64,000 bases of DNA from Salinispora pacifica CNR114 (GTDB taxonomy: Bacteria > Actinomycetota > Actinomycetes > Mycobacteriales > Micromonosporaceae), in NCBI RefSeq assembly GCF_000514775.1, contig NZ_AZWO01000001.1:186001-250000 (forward strand), written 5' to 3'. The notes under the pieces are model-generated. The model did no database searches. It was not told the origin of the DNA and was given only the letters and a program-made list of their open reading frames with translations. Positions 52,750-61,759 of this stretch are shown here, one piece after another (within the stretch, counting starts at the first letter, position 1; every line of letters begins with the position of its first letter). Position numbers and translations under genes: made by a program.

Positions 52750-53205
52750 CTAGTCGGGAGCGGCGTGTGGGATCGGCAGGAGGGTCGTGATGCGGACGAC
52801 CGTGCCGGCCCGGTCGGACGCCACGTCCATGGTGTCGCTCAGCTCGCGGGCCAGCCAGAGCCCCCAGCCACCGACCGATTCCGGGGCCGGGCGGTGGTGG
52901 ACTCCGAGGAGCCGGCTGCTGACCCCGTCCCCATGATCGGAGACCTCGCAGACCAGGCTCCCGGCCTGCTGCCACATCCGTAGCGACCCGCGGCCGCCGC
53001 CGTGGCGAACCGCGTTGGTGGTCAGCTCGTTGACCGCCAACACGAAGTCGTTGAGCCGCTGGCCCCGTAGGCCCGCCGCGTGCGCGCACGCGGCGGCCGA
53101 GTGGCGGAGCCGGGTCACCTCTCCCTGGTCGAAGGTGACGGCGATCAACAGGCAGGATTCCGGGGGCGTAGCCGTGCGCGGTAGGTCCGGGTCTACGTTC
53201 GTCAT
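52750..53205 (-). CDS. RsbW-like serine kinase / ATP-binding protein
   Basis: 151 residues of the HATPase_c anti-sigma group: VNELTTNAVRHGG (N-box), VSDHGDGV (G1) and GGWGLWLARELSD (G2). Such proteins either hold a sigma factor or phosphorylate an anti-sigma antagonist; no partner is adjacent. ATG 53205 has GGAAGGG upstream. Convergent with prs. Confidence 0.88.
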   Translation of the reverse strand: MTNVDPDLPRTATPPESCLLIAVTFDQGEVTRLRHSAAACAHAAGLRGQRLNDFVLAVNELTTNAVRHGGGRGSLRMWQQAGSLVCEVSDHGDGVSSRLLGVHHRPAPESVGGWGLWLARELSDTMDVASDRAGTVVRITTLLPIPHAAPD

Positions 53206-53299
53206 GGCCCTTCCCGGCAGGGGGTCACGGTGCGGAATAGTGGCAATTTTCACCGTACGCCAGGGTCGCTACCCGGATCGATGGCCGACTGCCGCGGGA

Positions 53300-53872
53300 T
53301 TAGACCGCCGGCGGCGGGCGGGTCTCGTGGACCGCCAGTTCCTCCGCGCTCGCACCGCCTCCCGCCGAACCCGCGTCGTACGCGACCGAGTCGGTCTCCT
53401 GGTCGGGATGGATGCCCTCGTCCGGCTCAACCAGCCGACCCACCTGGGCGTCGGCCCCGGTACCGAGCAGGCCGTGGTCGTAGAGGGAGACCGGGGAGCT
53501 CGGATCGGAGGAGGGCCCCGGTTCGAACACGTCCGCGTCGAGCTGGGCTTGGGCGGCCTGCTCTGGGCTGTTCGCCTCGGCGGCGATGTCCGGGTCCACC
53601 GGGCCGGACAACGGATCATCCGCCGGCCGCTCGTACCGCTCCCGGCCGAGTTTGGCATCCAACGACTCGCCGTCGAGCTGTTCGTCGGCGGTGGTCCCGA
53701 ACCGGTCGACCGCGACCGGTATCCGGTCTCCGGGTAGCTGAGCCGGGTCCGGGCCGTCTGCCTCCCGTCCCGTCCGGACATCGTCCTTCGCCGTCGAGTC
53801 GTCGTCGGCGGTGTCAGGCAGGCCCATCGCCTCCGGGTCGGACACCGGAGTCGGGTACTCGTCGTCGCGCAT
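53300..53872 (-). CDS. DUF5709-family acidic protein
   Basis: 190 residues, strongly acidic and Pro/Asp-rich, probably largely disordered. The segment GRLVEPDEGIHPDQETDSVA followed by a GGGASAEELAVH end is the DUF5709 signature. Function unknown; common in actinobacteria. ATG 53872 used. Confidence 0.82.
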   Translation of the reverse strand: MRDDEYPTPVSDPEAMGLPDTADDDSTAKDDVRTGREADGPDPAQLPGDRIPVAVDRFGTTADEQLDGESLDAKLGRERYERPADDPLSGPVDPDIAAEANSPEQAAQAQLDADVFEPGPSSDPSSPVSLYDHGLLGTGADAQVGRLVEPDEGIHPDQETDSVAYDAGSAGGGASAEELAVHETRPPPAV

Positions 53873-54047
53873 GCCGATGCTCTACCCGCTGCCCCACGTC
53901 TCATAACCGTCGCTCCGGCCGCTGTCGTCAGTCTGTGGTGCTGGTGGCGCTCCGCCGCCGATCCGCCAGTTTCGGCTCCCCGACCCCGGGGTAATGGGAC
54001 CCTCTGACCGGGAGGACCCGCCACTGTGACGATGCCTGGAGGTGACC

Positions 54048-55250
54048 ATGCGCGTCGGTCTCGTCTGCGCGCACGCCGACCCGTCCCGGCGTGCCGGTGG
54101 CCTGTCAGTCGGAACCCATCAGCACATCGCCCGGGTCGCCGCCGAACTCGCCGGGCGGGGGCACGACGTCCGGCTCTACGAGCGCCACGACGCCCCGGAC
54201 CAGGCGGCGACGGCGACGGCGGACGGCTACCTGGTCGAGCGGGTCCCGGTCGGTCCCGCCGCGGCGGTGCCCACCGGCGAGTTGGTTGGCCACGTCGCCG
54301 AGTACGGCCGTTGGCTGACCGGTCGGTGGGCGGACGACTGGGTGCCGGAACTGGTGCACGGGCACTACTGGCTCGGTGGGCTCGCCGCCGCGCACGCCGT
54401 TCGCGAGACCGACATCCCGATCGTGCAGACGTTCCACTCGCTCGGGTTGGAACAGCTGCGCCGTCTCGGTACGCGCTACGGGGCGCCACCGGAGCGAATT
54501 CCGTTGGAGCGGGCACTCGTTCGCGTGGTGGACATCGCGGTGGCTCAGTCCAACGACGAGGTGGACGAGTTGGCCCGACTGGGTCTGCAACGTGCCTCCG
54601 TGGCGTTGGTCCCACCAGGGGTGGACGCGGAGCTGTTCCACCCGGACGGGGAGGCGGCGCCGCGTGCGGCGCGACCGCGGATCCTCTCCGTGACCACCCT
54701 CGACCCTGGCCACGGCCAGGAGGATTTGATCCGGGTGATCCGGATGATCGGCGACGCGGAACTGGTGATCGTCGGCGGCCCGCCAGGCGAGCGGCTCGCT
54801 GGGCACGCCGAGGCACGCCAACTCCTGGAACTGGCCGAACACAACGGGGTGGCCGACCAGGTGACTCTGGTGGGGGCGGTGCCGCACGAGCAACTGGCCA
54901 CCTGGTACCGCTCGGCGGACGTGGTGGCGTGTACGTCGGGCTACGTGTCGGCCGGCCGGGTGTCGTTGGAGGCGATGGCCTGCGGCGTGCCGGTCGTCGG
55001 GTACGCGATGGGTGGGATCGCCGACGCCGTCGTGGACGAGGTCACCGGACGGCTGGTTCCGCCGGGGGACGTACGTGCCCTGGGGGTGACGCTGCGTCAG
55101 CTGATGGCCGACAGCGCCGGGCGGTTCGCGTACGGGCACGCCGCGGTGGACCGGGTGCGGTGTAGCTACACGTGGGAGCGGACCGGTGCTGCCCTGGAGC
55201 GGCTCTACGAGCGGGTGGTCCGTTGTCGCGCCCCGGTTGAGGCCGCCTGA
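54048..55250 (+). CDS. GT4-family glycosyltransferase
   Basis: 400 residues with a GT-B fold. The N-terminal donor side has RAGGLSVGTHQHIARVAAEL; the C-terminal half has VPPGVDAELFHP and the ExxxxxxxE-like SLEAMACGVPVVGYAMGG. Donor and acceptor are not predictable. ATG 54048 has GGAGG at 5 nt, so it is preferred over GTG 54042. The 3' end overlaps the convergent transporter gene by 46 nt. Confidence 0.9.
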   Translation: MRVGLVCAHADPSRRAGGLSVGTHQHIARVAAELAGRGHDVRLYERHDAPDQAATATADGYLVERVPVGPAAAVPTGELVGHVAEYGRWLTGRWADDWVPELVHGHYWLGGLAAAHAVRETDIPIVQTFHSLGLEQLRRLGTRYGAPPERIPLERALVRVVDIAVAQSNDEVDELARLGLQRASVALVPPGVDAELFHPDGEAAPRAARPRILSVTTLDPGHGQEDLIRVIRMIGDAELVIVGGPPGERLAGHAEARQLLELAEHNGVADQVTLVGAVPHEQLATWYRSADVVACTSGYVSAGRVSLEAMACGVPVVGYAMGGIADAVVDEVTGRLVPPGDVRALGVTLRQLMADSAGRFAYGHAAVDRVRCSYTWERTGAALERLYERVVRCRAPVEAA

Positions 55251-56161
55251 GCGCTCAACCGCCCCGGCGGCGCTGAGCTGGCCCGGCCAACGCTGACCAC
55301 GACCCGTTCCCGCCTACCGGTCGCGGCGTGCTGGTGCTGCGGCTCCGCGTATCGGGTCAGCCCGAGCACGGCGGCGAGGGTGACCAGGAAGCCGGCTGCG
55401 GCCAGCCACTCCCGTCCCGGCCAGATCTGGTCGCCGAGCAGCAGTAGCCCGATGATGGCTGCCGGCACCGCTCCGGCCGCGTCCATCGCGGCCACTGCGG
55501 CCGTGGTTGACCCGCGTTGCATCGCCAGGCCGAGTAACAGCTGGCCGATGACCGAGTGGGCCACCAGCAGGTAGAACAGCGGATTGCCGAGGAACTCCTC
55601 CGCCGAGTGGGTCGAGGCAAGTGGTCGGGCCGCCACCGCCGCGGCGGAGAAGGCCAGGCCGGCGAGGGAGCCGAGCGCGACCGATCCGGGCGCGCCGTGC
55701 AGCCGTACCGCGAAGAAGCCCAGGAGGGCGATCACGCCCAGGGTCGCCGCCAGGATTACCAGGCCGGCGGTGCCGAGTTGCCGCGAGGGTGCCGGCCGGG
55801 CCGAGAGCACCAGTCCGGCGATCCCGGCGACGAGCAGCACCAGCAGGACGACCTCCGCCCTGGGTAGTCGCCACCTCAGCAGGAGTACCCCGAGCAGGGC
55901 GGTCACGCCGAGCCCCGCCGCCATGCTGGCCTGCACCAGGAAGAGCGGCAGATCCCGTCGGGCCAGGAAGGCCAGCACGAAACCGCCGACCTGGCAGCCC
56001 AGACCGAGCAGGTAGGTGCGGTGTCCGGCCAGTCGCAGCAGCAACCCCGGGTCGAACGAGTGGTGCACGGTGGTGCGGGCCGCCGCGACCGACTGGAGTA
56101 GGTTGGCGAGCCCGTACGCGATGATCATTGCCGCGAGGAAGCACCAACCGGAGGAAACCAC
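55205..56161 (-). CDS. DMT-superfamily (EamA-like) membrane protein
   Basis: 318 residues with about nine to ten hydrophobic helices, no soluble domain and a basic C-terminal tail. It belongs to the drug/metabolite transporter group as far as can be read; substrate unknown. GTG 56161 has TATCCT 6 nt upstream. The frame is open far upstream through hisN, but that is shadow. Confidence 0.8.
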   Translation of the reverse strand: MVSSGWCFLAAMIIAYGLANLLQSVAAARTTVHHSFDPGLLLRLAGHRTYLLGLGCQVGGFVLAFLARRDLPLFLVQASMAAGLGVTALLGVLLLRWRLPRAEVVLLVLLVAGIAGLVLSARPAPSRQLGTAGLVILAATLGVIALLGFFAVRLHGAPGSVALGSLAGLAFSAAAVAARPLASTHSAEEFLGNPLFYLLVAHSVIGQLLLGLAMQRGSTTAAVAAMDAAGAVPAAIIGLLLLGDQIWPGREWLAAAGFLVTLAAVLGLTRYAEPQHQHAATGRRERVVVSVGRASSAPPGRLSAQAASTGARQRTTRS

Positions 56162-56187
56162 AGCGCGAGGATAGAGGCTGACCGAGA

Positions 56188-57006
56188 TCAGCGCGCAGGT
56201 GCTCGCTCCAGGCGGGCGAGGACGTCGCTGTGCAGCGGACCGTTCGTGGCGACCGCGCTGATCCCGCCGGGGCCGGCGGCCCCCGGGGCGAGCTGGCCGG
56301 CCAGGTCGGTGAAGGCGCCGCCCGCCTCGGTCACGATCGGTACCAGCGCGGCGATGTCCCACAGCGACAGCTCCGGCTCCACCATGATGTCCAGCGCGCC
56401 CTCGGCCAGCAGCATGTATCCGTAGAAGTCGCCGTACGCCCGGCTGCGCCACGCGTCCCGCATGATCTGGAGGACCGCCGGCAGCCGCCCGCGCTCCTCC
56501 CAGCCGTCGAGCGAGGAGTAGCAGAAGCTGGCGTCGGTCAGCTCGGCCACCGCCGATACCTGGATCGGCGCGCCGGACGCCTGGTCCGGGCCCGCGTACG
56601 CCCCCTCGCCGAGCGCCCCCCACCAGCGCCGCCCCAGGGCCGGTGCGGAGACCAGACCGGCGACCGGTTGGTCCCCCTCGAGTAGGGCGATGAGCGTGGC
56701 CCACACCGGTACGCCGCGAACGAAGTTCTTCGTCCCGTCGATCGGGTCGATCACCCACTGCCGCCCGCCTGGTCGGCCGGTGGGCTGCTCGCCGTACTCC
56801 TCGCCGAGTAGGCCGTCGTCGGGGCGCTCGGCGCCGAGTAGAGCCCGAATCTCCTGCTCGACCGCGGTGTCGGCGTCGGAGACCGGGGTGAGATCTGGTT
56901 TCGTGTCCACTCGCAGGTCCACGGCGCGAAACCGGGCGGTGGAGACCGCGTCGGCGGCGTCCGCGAGGCGGTGGGCGAGGGTGATGTCGGCGGCGTAACC
57001 CTTCAT
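56188..57006 (-). CDS. hisN: Histidinol-phosphatase, inositol-monophosphatase type
   Basis: 272 residues of the IMPase fold. The metal site is seen in LLGEEYG (Glu69/70) and WVIDPIDGTKNF (Asp87, Asp90), with WDIAALVPIVTEAGG near the end. Dephosphorylates histidinol-phosphate in actinobacterial histidine synthesis. ATG 57006 has TACTGT 7 nt upstream. Located 25 nt after rsgA. Confidence 0.9.
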   Translation of the reverse strand: MKGYAADITLAHRLADAADAVSTARFRAVDLRVDTKPDLTPVSDADTAVEQEIRALLGAERPDDGLLGEEYGEQPTGRPGGRQWVIDPIDGTKNFVRGVPVWATLIALLEGDQPVAGLVSAPALGRRWWGALGEGAYAGPDQASGAPIQVSAVAELTDASFCYSSLDGWEERGRLPAVLQIMRDAWRSRAYGDFYGYMLLAEGALDIMVEPELSLWDIAALVPIVTEAGGAFTDLAGQLAPGAAGPGGISAVATNGPLHSDVLARLERAPAR

Positions 57007-57031
57007 CCTGGGAACAGTAGTGCCGGTCTGG

Positions 57032-58156
57032 TCAACTCTCCGCCGGCGGGCTACCCGGGTCTCGGGAACCCGGCTTGGTGCGTGGCTCGCTCTCGCCCGT
57101 GCGCGAGGCGAGGAGCCGCCGGTACGAGGCCAGCCGGCGTGGGTCGGCCTGGCCGACGGCGACCCGGGCGCCCAGCCCGCAGAGCGGCTCACCGGCGGTG
57201 TGTGGGCAGTTCGCCGGGCAGTCGGCTGCCCCCTCGGCGAGGTCGGGGAAGCCGTGTAGGAGGCTCTCGGCGGAGACGTGGGCCAACCCGAAGCTGCGGA
57301 TCCCCGGGGTGTCGATGATCCAGCCCTCGGCGGCGTCGGCGACCGGTGGCAGCCGGAGCGCCACCACACTGGTTGACGTGTGCCGGCCCCGACCGATCGC
57401 GCTGACCTGGCCGACTGCCCGGGTGGCCGCGGGGACCAGGCGGTTGACCAGTGTCGACTTGCCGACGCCGGAGTGCCCCACCAGTACCGAGATCCGTCCG
57501 GCCAGGAGACCGCGTAGCGCGTCCAGGGTCGAGTCGGGGCAGATCAGGACGGAGGGCAGCGCCAACTCGGCGTAGTACCCGAGCACCTCCTCCGGTCCGG
57601 CGAGGTCGGCCTTGGTGAGGCAGAGCAGCGGTTCGATGTCGGCGTCGTACGCGGCCACCAGGCAGCGGTCGATGAAGCCGGTCCGGGGTGGCGGATCGGC
57701 CAGTGCGCTGACGATCACGAGCTGGTCGGCGTTGGCGACGACGACCCGTTCCAGTCGCCCTTCGGCGGTGGTCGCGTCATCCTCGGCGGTACGTCGCAGC
57801 ACCGAACTGCGGCCGGCTATGCGCACGATCCGGGCCAGCGCCCCGGGCGCGCCGGACGTGTCGCCAACCAGCCCGACCCGGTCGCCCACCACGACGGATT
57901 TGCGACCCAACTCCCGGGCCCGCATCGCGGTCACCGGTGCCTGCCTCGGGTCGACGTTCGCCAGCACGCAGGTGTAGCGGCCGCGGTCCACGGCGATGAC
58001 GAACCCCTCGACCGCGTCCGCGTGGCGCGGACGCTTTCGGGTACGCGGGCGTGACGACCTGCCGGGCCGAATCCGGACGTCGTCCTCGTCGTACTCCCGC
58101 CGCCTCGTCGCCAGGACAGCTCCCCTCAGCTCTTGCCGGTTACCATCGCCGACCAT
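57032..58156 (-). CDS. rsgA: Ribosome small subunit-dependent GTPase A
   Basis: 374-residue circularly permuted GTPase that acts in 30S maturation. G4 (LTKADL) precedes G1 (GHSGVGKSTL) and G3 (IDTPGIRSFG). The zinc knuckle CPANCPHTAGEPLC follows. An N-terminal basic stretch precedes the OB fold. ATG 58156 would overlap aroA by 31 nt; no good alternative start lies downstream. Clustered with aroA and hisN. Confidence 0.92.
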   Translation of the reverse strand: MVGDGNRQELRGAVLATRRREYDEDDVRIRPGRSSRPRTRKRPRHADAVEGFVIAVDRGRYTCVLANVDPRQAPVTAMRARELGRKSVVVGDRVGLVGDTSGAPGALARIVRIAGRSSVLRRTAEDDATTAEGRLERVVVANADQLVIVSALADPPPRTGFIDRCLVAAYDADIEPLLCLTKADLAGPEEVLGYYAELALPSVLICPDSTLDALRGLLAGRISVLVGHSGVGKSTLVNRLVPAATRAVGQVSAIGRGRHTSTSVVALRLPPVADAAEGWIIDTPGIRSFGLAHVSAESLLHGFPDLAEGAADCPANCPHTAGEPLCGLGARVAVGQADPRRLASYRRLLASRTGESEPRTKPGSRDPGSPPAES

Positions 58157-59427
58157 AGCGCCGGGAATTCCGGCATCGTCTTCGAGGTGCAGGAAACGTC
58201 GCTCAGCTCGATGCCGGGCACGGCCAGCCCGGCGATCGCGGCGGCGTGCGCCATTCGATGGTCGTGGTAGGTCTCGAATACTCCGCCGCGGAGCGGCCGG
58301 GGTCGGATCGCCAGCCCGTCCTGGGATTCGGTCAGGTCGGCGCCGAGCGCGGTGAACTCGCGGGCGAGTGCCGAGATTCGATCGGTCTCGTGCCCCCGGA
58401 TGTGGGCGATCCCGGTAAACCGGGAGGGGGAGTCGGCGAGCATCGCCAGCGCGGTCAACGCCGGGGTCAGCTCACTCACGTCGGAGAGGTCGGCAGTCAG
58501 GCCGTGCACGCTGCCGGTGCCCCGCACGGTCAGCCCGGCGGTGGAGAGCGACACTTCGCCCCCCATCTCCTGTAACAGCCCGCGGAGCCGCTCGACTGGT
58601 TGGACGCTGCCGCCCGGCCAGCCGGTCACGGTTACCTCACCACCGGTGACCAGTGCGGCGGCGAAGAAGGGGACCGCGCCGGAGAGGTCCGGTTCGATCT
58701 TCCAGCCCCGGCCGGTCAGTGGGCCCGGTTCGACCGTCCAGACGTCGGGGATGGTGTCGTCGATGGCGGCACCGGCGGCTCGCAGCATCTGCACCGTCAT
58801 CCGCAGGTGGGGCGCGGAGGGCACCGGTGGGCCGACGTGTCGAACGACCACCCCCCGGTCGAAGCGGGGCGCCGCCAATAGCAGCCCGGAGACGAGCTGA
58901 CTGGAGGCGCTGGCGTCGATCACGACCTCGCCGCCGCGAATGCTTCCGGCACCGAGCACGGTCAGCGGCAGACTCCCGGAGGCCGGCGAGGTGATCCGGA
59001 CGCCGAGGTGGCGCAGTGCGTCCAGGAGCGGTCCGAGCGGACGTTGGCGGGCCTGCGGGTCGCCGTCGAAGGTGATTCGACCGTCGGCGAGGCCCCCCAC
59101 CGGGGGCAGGAAGCGCATCACCGTGCCGGCGAGTCCGACATCGATGTGTGCCGGTCCGGCCAGCGGGTGCGGCCGGATCAGCCAGCGTTCGTCGTCGCTG
59201 ATCGAGACGTGCGCACCCATCGCCCGTAACCCGTTGGCCATTAACTCGGTATCCCGGGCCCGTAGGGGCCGGGCAAGCGTCGATGGGCCGGTAGCCAGGC
59301 CGCTGAGCACCAGGGCACGCGCGGTCAGTGACTTGGAGCCGGGTAGGCGCAGCGCCGTCGAGACCGGATCCGAGGCGGTCGGCGCGGTCCACGGCCGCAG
59401 CGGCCGGGTAGCGGTCAGATGTCCCAC
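58126..59427 (-). CDS. aroA: EPSP synthase
   Basis: 433-residue 3-phosphoshikimate 1-carboxyvinyltransferase of the shikimate pathway. LPGSKSLTARAL lies near the start, GLAGTVMRFLPPV holds the GTxxRF loop, and HETDRI and TYHDHRMAHA complete the active site. GTG 59427 starts VGHLTATRPL; CAGAAT lies 6 nt upstream. Divergent from the SRAP gene. Confidence 0.95.
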   Translation of the reverse strand: MGHLTATRPLRPWTAPTASDPVSTALRLPGSKSLTARALVLSGLATGPSTLARPLRARDTELMANGLRAMGAHVSISDDERWLIRPHPLAGPAHIDVGLAGTVMRFLPPVGGLADGRITFDGDPQARQRPLGPLLDALRHLGVRITSPASGSLPLTVLGAGSIRGGEVVIDASASSQLVSGLLLAAPRFDRGVVVRHVGPPVPSAPHLRMTVQMLRAAGAAIDDTIPDVWTVEPGPLTGRGWKIEPDLSGAVPFFAAALVTGGEVTVTGWPGGSVQPVERLRGLLQEMGGEVSLSTAGLTVRGTGSVHGLTADLSDVSELTPALTALAMLADSPSRFTGIAHIRGHETDRISALAREFTALGADLTESQDGLAIRPRPLRGGVFETYHDHRMAHAAAIAGLAVPGIELSDVSCTSKTMPEFPALWSAMVTGKS

Positions 59428-59532
59428 GATTACATTCTGCCGCCTGCACGAACCGTTACTGACGGCTACCCCCGGTTGTTCGCTCGGTTCGCGGGACGGC
59501 GGGCGACCGGTTGGGGCGCTAGCGTGTCGGGT

Positions 59533-60252
59533 GTGTGCGGGAGATACGCGACGACCCGGTCCGCGGGGGACCTGAGCGCGATGTTCGAGGCGTACGACGA
59601 AACGGGCGGTCGGCTCAGCGCAGCCTACAACGTCGCCCCCACCGATCCGGTGCCGTTGGTTCGGGCCACCGCGGCCGGCCAGCGGACACTCTCCCTGGGG
59701 CGCTGGGGCTTCGTCCCGGCCTGGTCGCGCTCCCGGGCCGGCGCTGCTCGCATGATCAACGCTCGGGCTGAGACGGTGGCCACCAGTCGGGCGTACGCCC
59801 GTGCCTTCGCCCGTCACCGTTGTCTGCTGCCGGCGGACGGTTGGTACGAGTGGGTCCGTCACCCGGGTGGCAAACAGGCGTACTACCTGACTCCCCGGGA
59901 CGGCTCGGCGGTCGTCTTCGCCGGCATCTGGTCGGTGTGGGAGGGCCCCGACGGTCCGTTGCTCACCTGCGGCATCGTGACCACCGCCGCCCGTGGTGAC
60001 CTGTCCGAGGTGCATGACCGGATGCCGCTGTTGCTGCCCACCGAGCGGTGGGGTGCCTGGCTGGGGCCCATGGACGGGCCGGTGGATCTGCTCGCCCCGC
60101 CGTCGCTGGAGTGGCTGGCCGGGTTGGAGATCCGTCCGGTCGGGCCGGCGGTTGGCAATGTCCGTAACGACGGCCCGGGCCTCGTCGAACGGGTCACCGC
60201 GTCGGTGCCGCACCGGCGTGGCGGCGGGCTCGGAGAGGAGACACTTTTCTGA
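59533..60252 (+). CDS. SOS response-associated (SRAP/HMCES) peptidase
   Basis: 239 residues that should form a covalent crosslink to abasic sites in single-stranded DNA. Cys2 of MCGRY becomes the N-terminus after Met removal. The other active-site residues are Asn and Glu in INARAET, the GWYEW block and His in EVHDRMP. GTG 59533 is fixed by the need for Cys2, and TAGCGT lies 7 nt upstream. Confidence 0.94.
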   Translation: MCGRYATTRSAGDLSAMFEAYDETGGRLSAAYNVAPTDPVPLVRATAAGQRTLSLGRWGFVPAWSRSRAGAARMINARAETVATSRAYARAFARHRCLLPADGWYEWVRHPGGKQAYYLTPRDGSAVVFAGIWSVWEGPDGPLLTCGIVTTAARGDLSEVHDRMPLLLPTERWGAWLGPMDGPVDLLAPPSLEWLAGLEIRPVGPAVGNVRNDGPGLVERVTASVPHRRGGGLGEETLF

Positions 60253-60443
60253 CGTATCCGTGACTTAGGGTCAGGTGATTTGTCGGTTTTAAGAGCAAAA
60301 CTTTCTTGTTTTTTTTAGCTTTTTCCCGCTACCCCTTGTATCGACGTCAAAAAGTGCGATACACCAGATCGCCGGTGGTGGGCGTCGATTCACATGCGGC
60401 GAGTTGCGCCCGAGATTTCCGGTCCCACGGGGGAGGTGGGTGG
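60253..60443 (+). promoter_or_regulatory. AT-rich region upstream of whiB-like gene
   Basis: Contains long T-tracts (TTTCTTGTTTTTTTTAGC and TTTTTCCC, about 60300-60328), exceptional in this GC-rich DNA. The T-run may terminate SRAP transcription and the region must also carry the whiB promoter. No clear -35/-10 pair can be assigned. Confidence 0.5.
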
Positions 60444-60833
60444 ATGACCAGGGCACGTATGCCCCGTCCACACGAGGTTGCTGCGGCACGACGTGACACG
60501 CGCCTGTTGCGGGCGCTGCACGAGCGCCAGCAAGACGAGGCATGGCGTACCAGAGGCCTGTGCCAGAGCGTTGACCCGGAAACTTTCTTTCCGGCGCCAA
60601 ACGAGCCGGCGGACGCCGCTATCGCGCTCTGTCACACCTGCGATGTCCAGGGGGCTTGTCTCGCCTGGGCGCTGGAGGTCGGTGACTGCTACGGCGTGTG
60701 GGGTGGCACCACCCCGCGCGAGCGCCGGGCCATGCTCGTCGCCTGGCGTGGCGAGGGTCAGCCCGCGCTCACGGACGCCGCCCGGCCGCTGGTCCGGGGC
60801 CGGCGGCTGACCCCGGTGCCGCTCGGCGGTTAG
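60444..60833 (+). CDS. WhiB-family transcriptional regulator
   Basis: 129 residues. Fe-S ligands are Cys40, 63, 66 and 72, with an extra Cys82. The GVWGG turn is at 84-88, followed by a basic C-terminus without an AT-hook. The N-terminal 35 residues are longer than in WhiB1. Which WhiB class it belongs to is unclear. ATG 60444 has GGGGGAGGTGGG upstream. It lies in the aroA-sigR neighbourhood where mycobacteria carry whiB1. Confidence 0.88.
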   Translation: MTRARMPRPHEVAAARRDTRLLRALHERQQDEAWRTRGLCQSVDPETFFPAPNEPADAAIALCHTCDVQGACLAWALEVGDCYGVWGGTTPRERRAMLVAWRGEGQPALTDAARPLVRGRRLTPVPLGG

Positions 60834-60885
60834 GGGTCGGTGCGCCGCGTGCCCGGAGCAGTGTTGCGACGGTCAGAATGGTGGT

Positions 60886-61554
60886 GTGTCGCCGACCGAG
60901 GAGATCAACACCCCGCACGGGCCGGCCGGGGTGGACCTCGACCGGCCCGTCGGTTCGCCGTCCGCCCTGCTGGTGCTCGGTCATGGGGCGGGCGGCGGGG
61001 TGGATGCGCCGGACCTGCTCGCGCTGCGGGACGCCGCGCTGGCCGCCGGTCTGGTCGTTGCCCGGGTGACTCAGCCCTACCGGCTCGCGGGGCGGCGCGC
61101 GCCCGCGCCCGCGCGGCAGCTCGACGCGGCCTGGACGGTGGTGTTGTCCGCACTTCGGGCGCGGTGTCCCAAGGTTCCGCTGGTGGTGGGCGGCCGCTCC
61201 AGTGGCGCCCGGGTGGCCTGCCGTACCGCCGACGCGGTGGGGGCAGCCGGCGTGGTGGCCCTGGCGTTTCCGTTGCACCCACCGGGCCGACCGGAGCGTT
61301 CTCGCGCCGCCGAGCTGCCGGCCAACGTGCCGACGGTGGTGGTGAACGGCGACCGGGATCCGTTCGGGATACCGGTCGCCGCGGTGTCGACGGTGCACGT
61401 CATCACCCGGCCGGGGGAGCGGCATGAGCTGCGCAGGGATCCGCTGGGCACGGCGACGGTGGTCCTCGACTGGCTACGAGCCGGTGGCTGGACCCGCCCC
61501 CCGGATGGGTCGTCGCGTGGGGCCGCACCGCCTGACCGCACCGATGAGGCGTGA
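60886..61554 (+). CDS. Alpha/beta-family hydrolase (KANL3/Tex30-like)
   Basis: 222 residues. [17 protein letters not shown] forms the oxyanion region, and [10 protein letters not shown] carries the nucleophile Ser. Asp and His are likely in NGDRDPFG and RHELRRDP. Substrate unknown. GTG 60886 has CAGAAT 6 nt upstream, so it is probably leaderless. Upstream of sigR. Confidence 0.85.
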   Translation: MSPTEEINTPHGPAGVDLDRPVGSPSALLVLGHGAGGGVDAPDLLALRDAALAAGLVVARVTQPYRLAGRRAPAPARQLDAAWTVVLSALRARCPKVPLVVGGRSSGARVACRTADAVGAAGVVALAFPLHPPGRPERSRAAELPANVPTVVVNGDRDPFGIPVAAVSTVHVITRPGERHELRRDPLGTATVVLDWLRAGGWTRPPDGSSRGAAPPDRTDEA

Positions 61555-61627
61555 CCGCGGTGGGAGACTCTCGTTGCTTTGGATGGCGCCGCCCGCCCAG
61601 CCCGGCGGCGGCGCCGGTCCTCCCGGG

Positions 61628-61685
61628 CCCTTCCTGGTCCCAGTTCCGGTCCCCGCCGAGGTCGGGCCGGGACCAGGAAAGGGGG
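61628..61685 (+). terminator. Long hairpin between hydrolase and sigR
   Basis: CCCTTCCTGGTCCC (61628-61641) pairs with GGGACCAGGAAAGGG (61669-61683) with one bulged A and a GC-rich 27-nt loop. It could end hydrolase transcription or structure the sigR leader. Confidence 0.5.
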
Positions 61686-61759
61686 CCGATGGCTGGAATT
61701 CCCGCCCCGCCGACCTGCGTTACACCCCGCGGACGACTTTTCCGACGAGGGGGTGGCCG

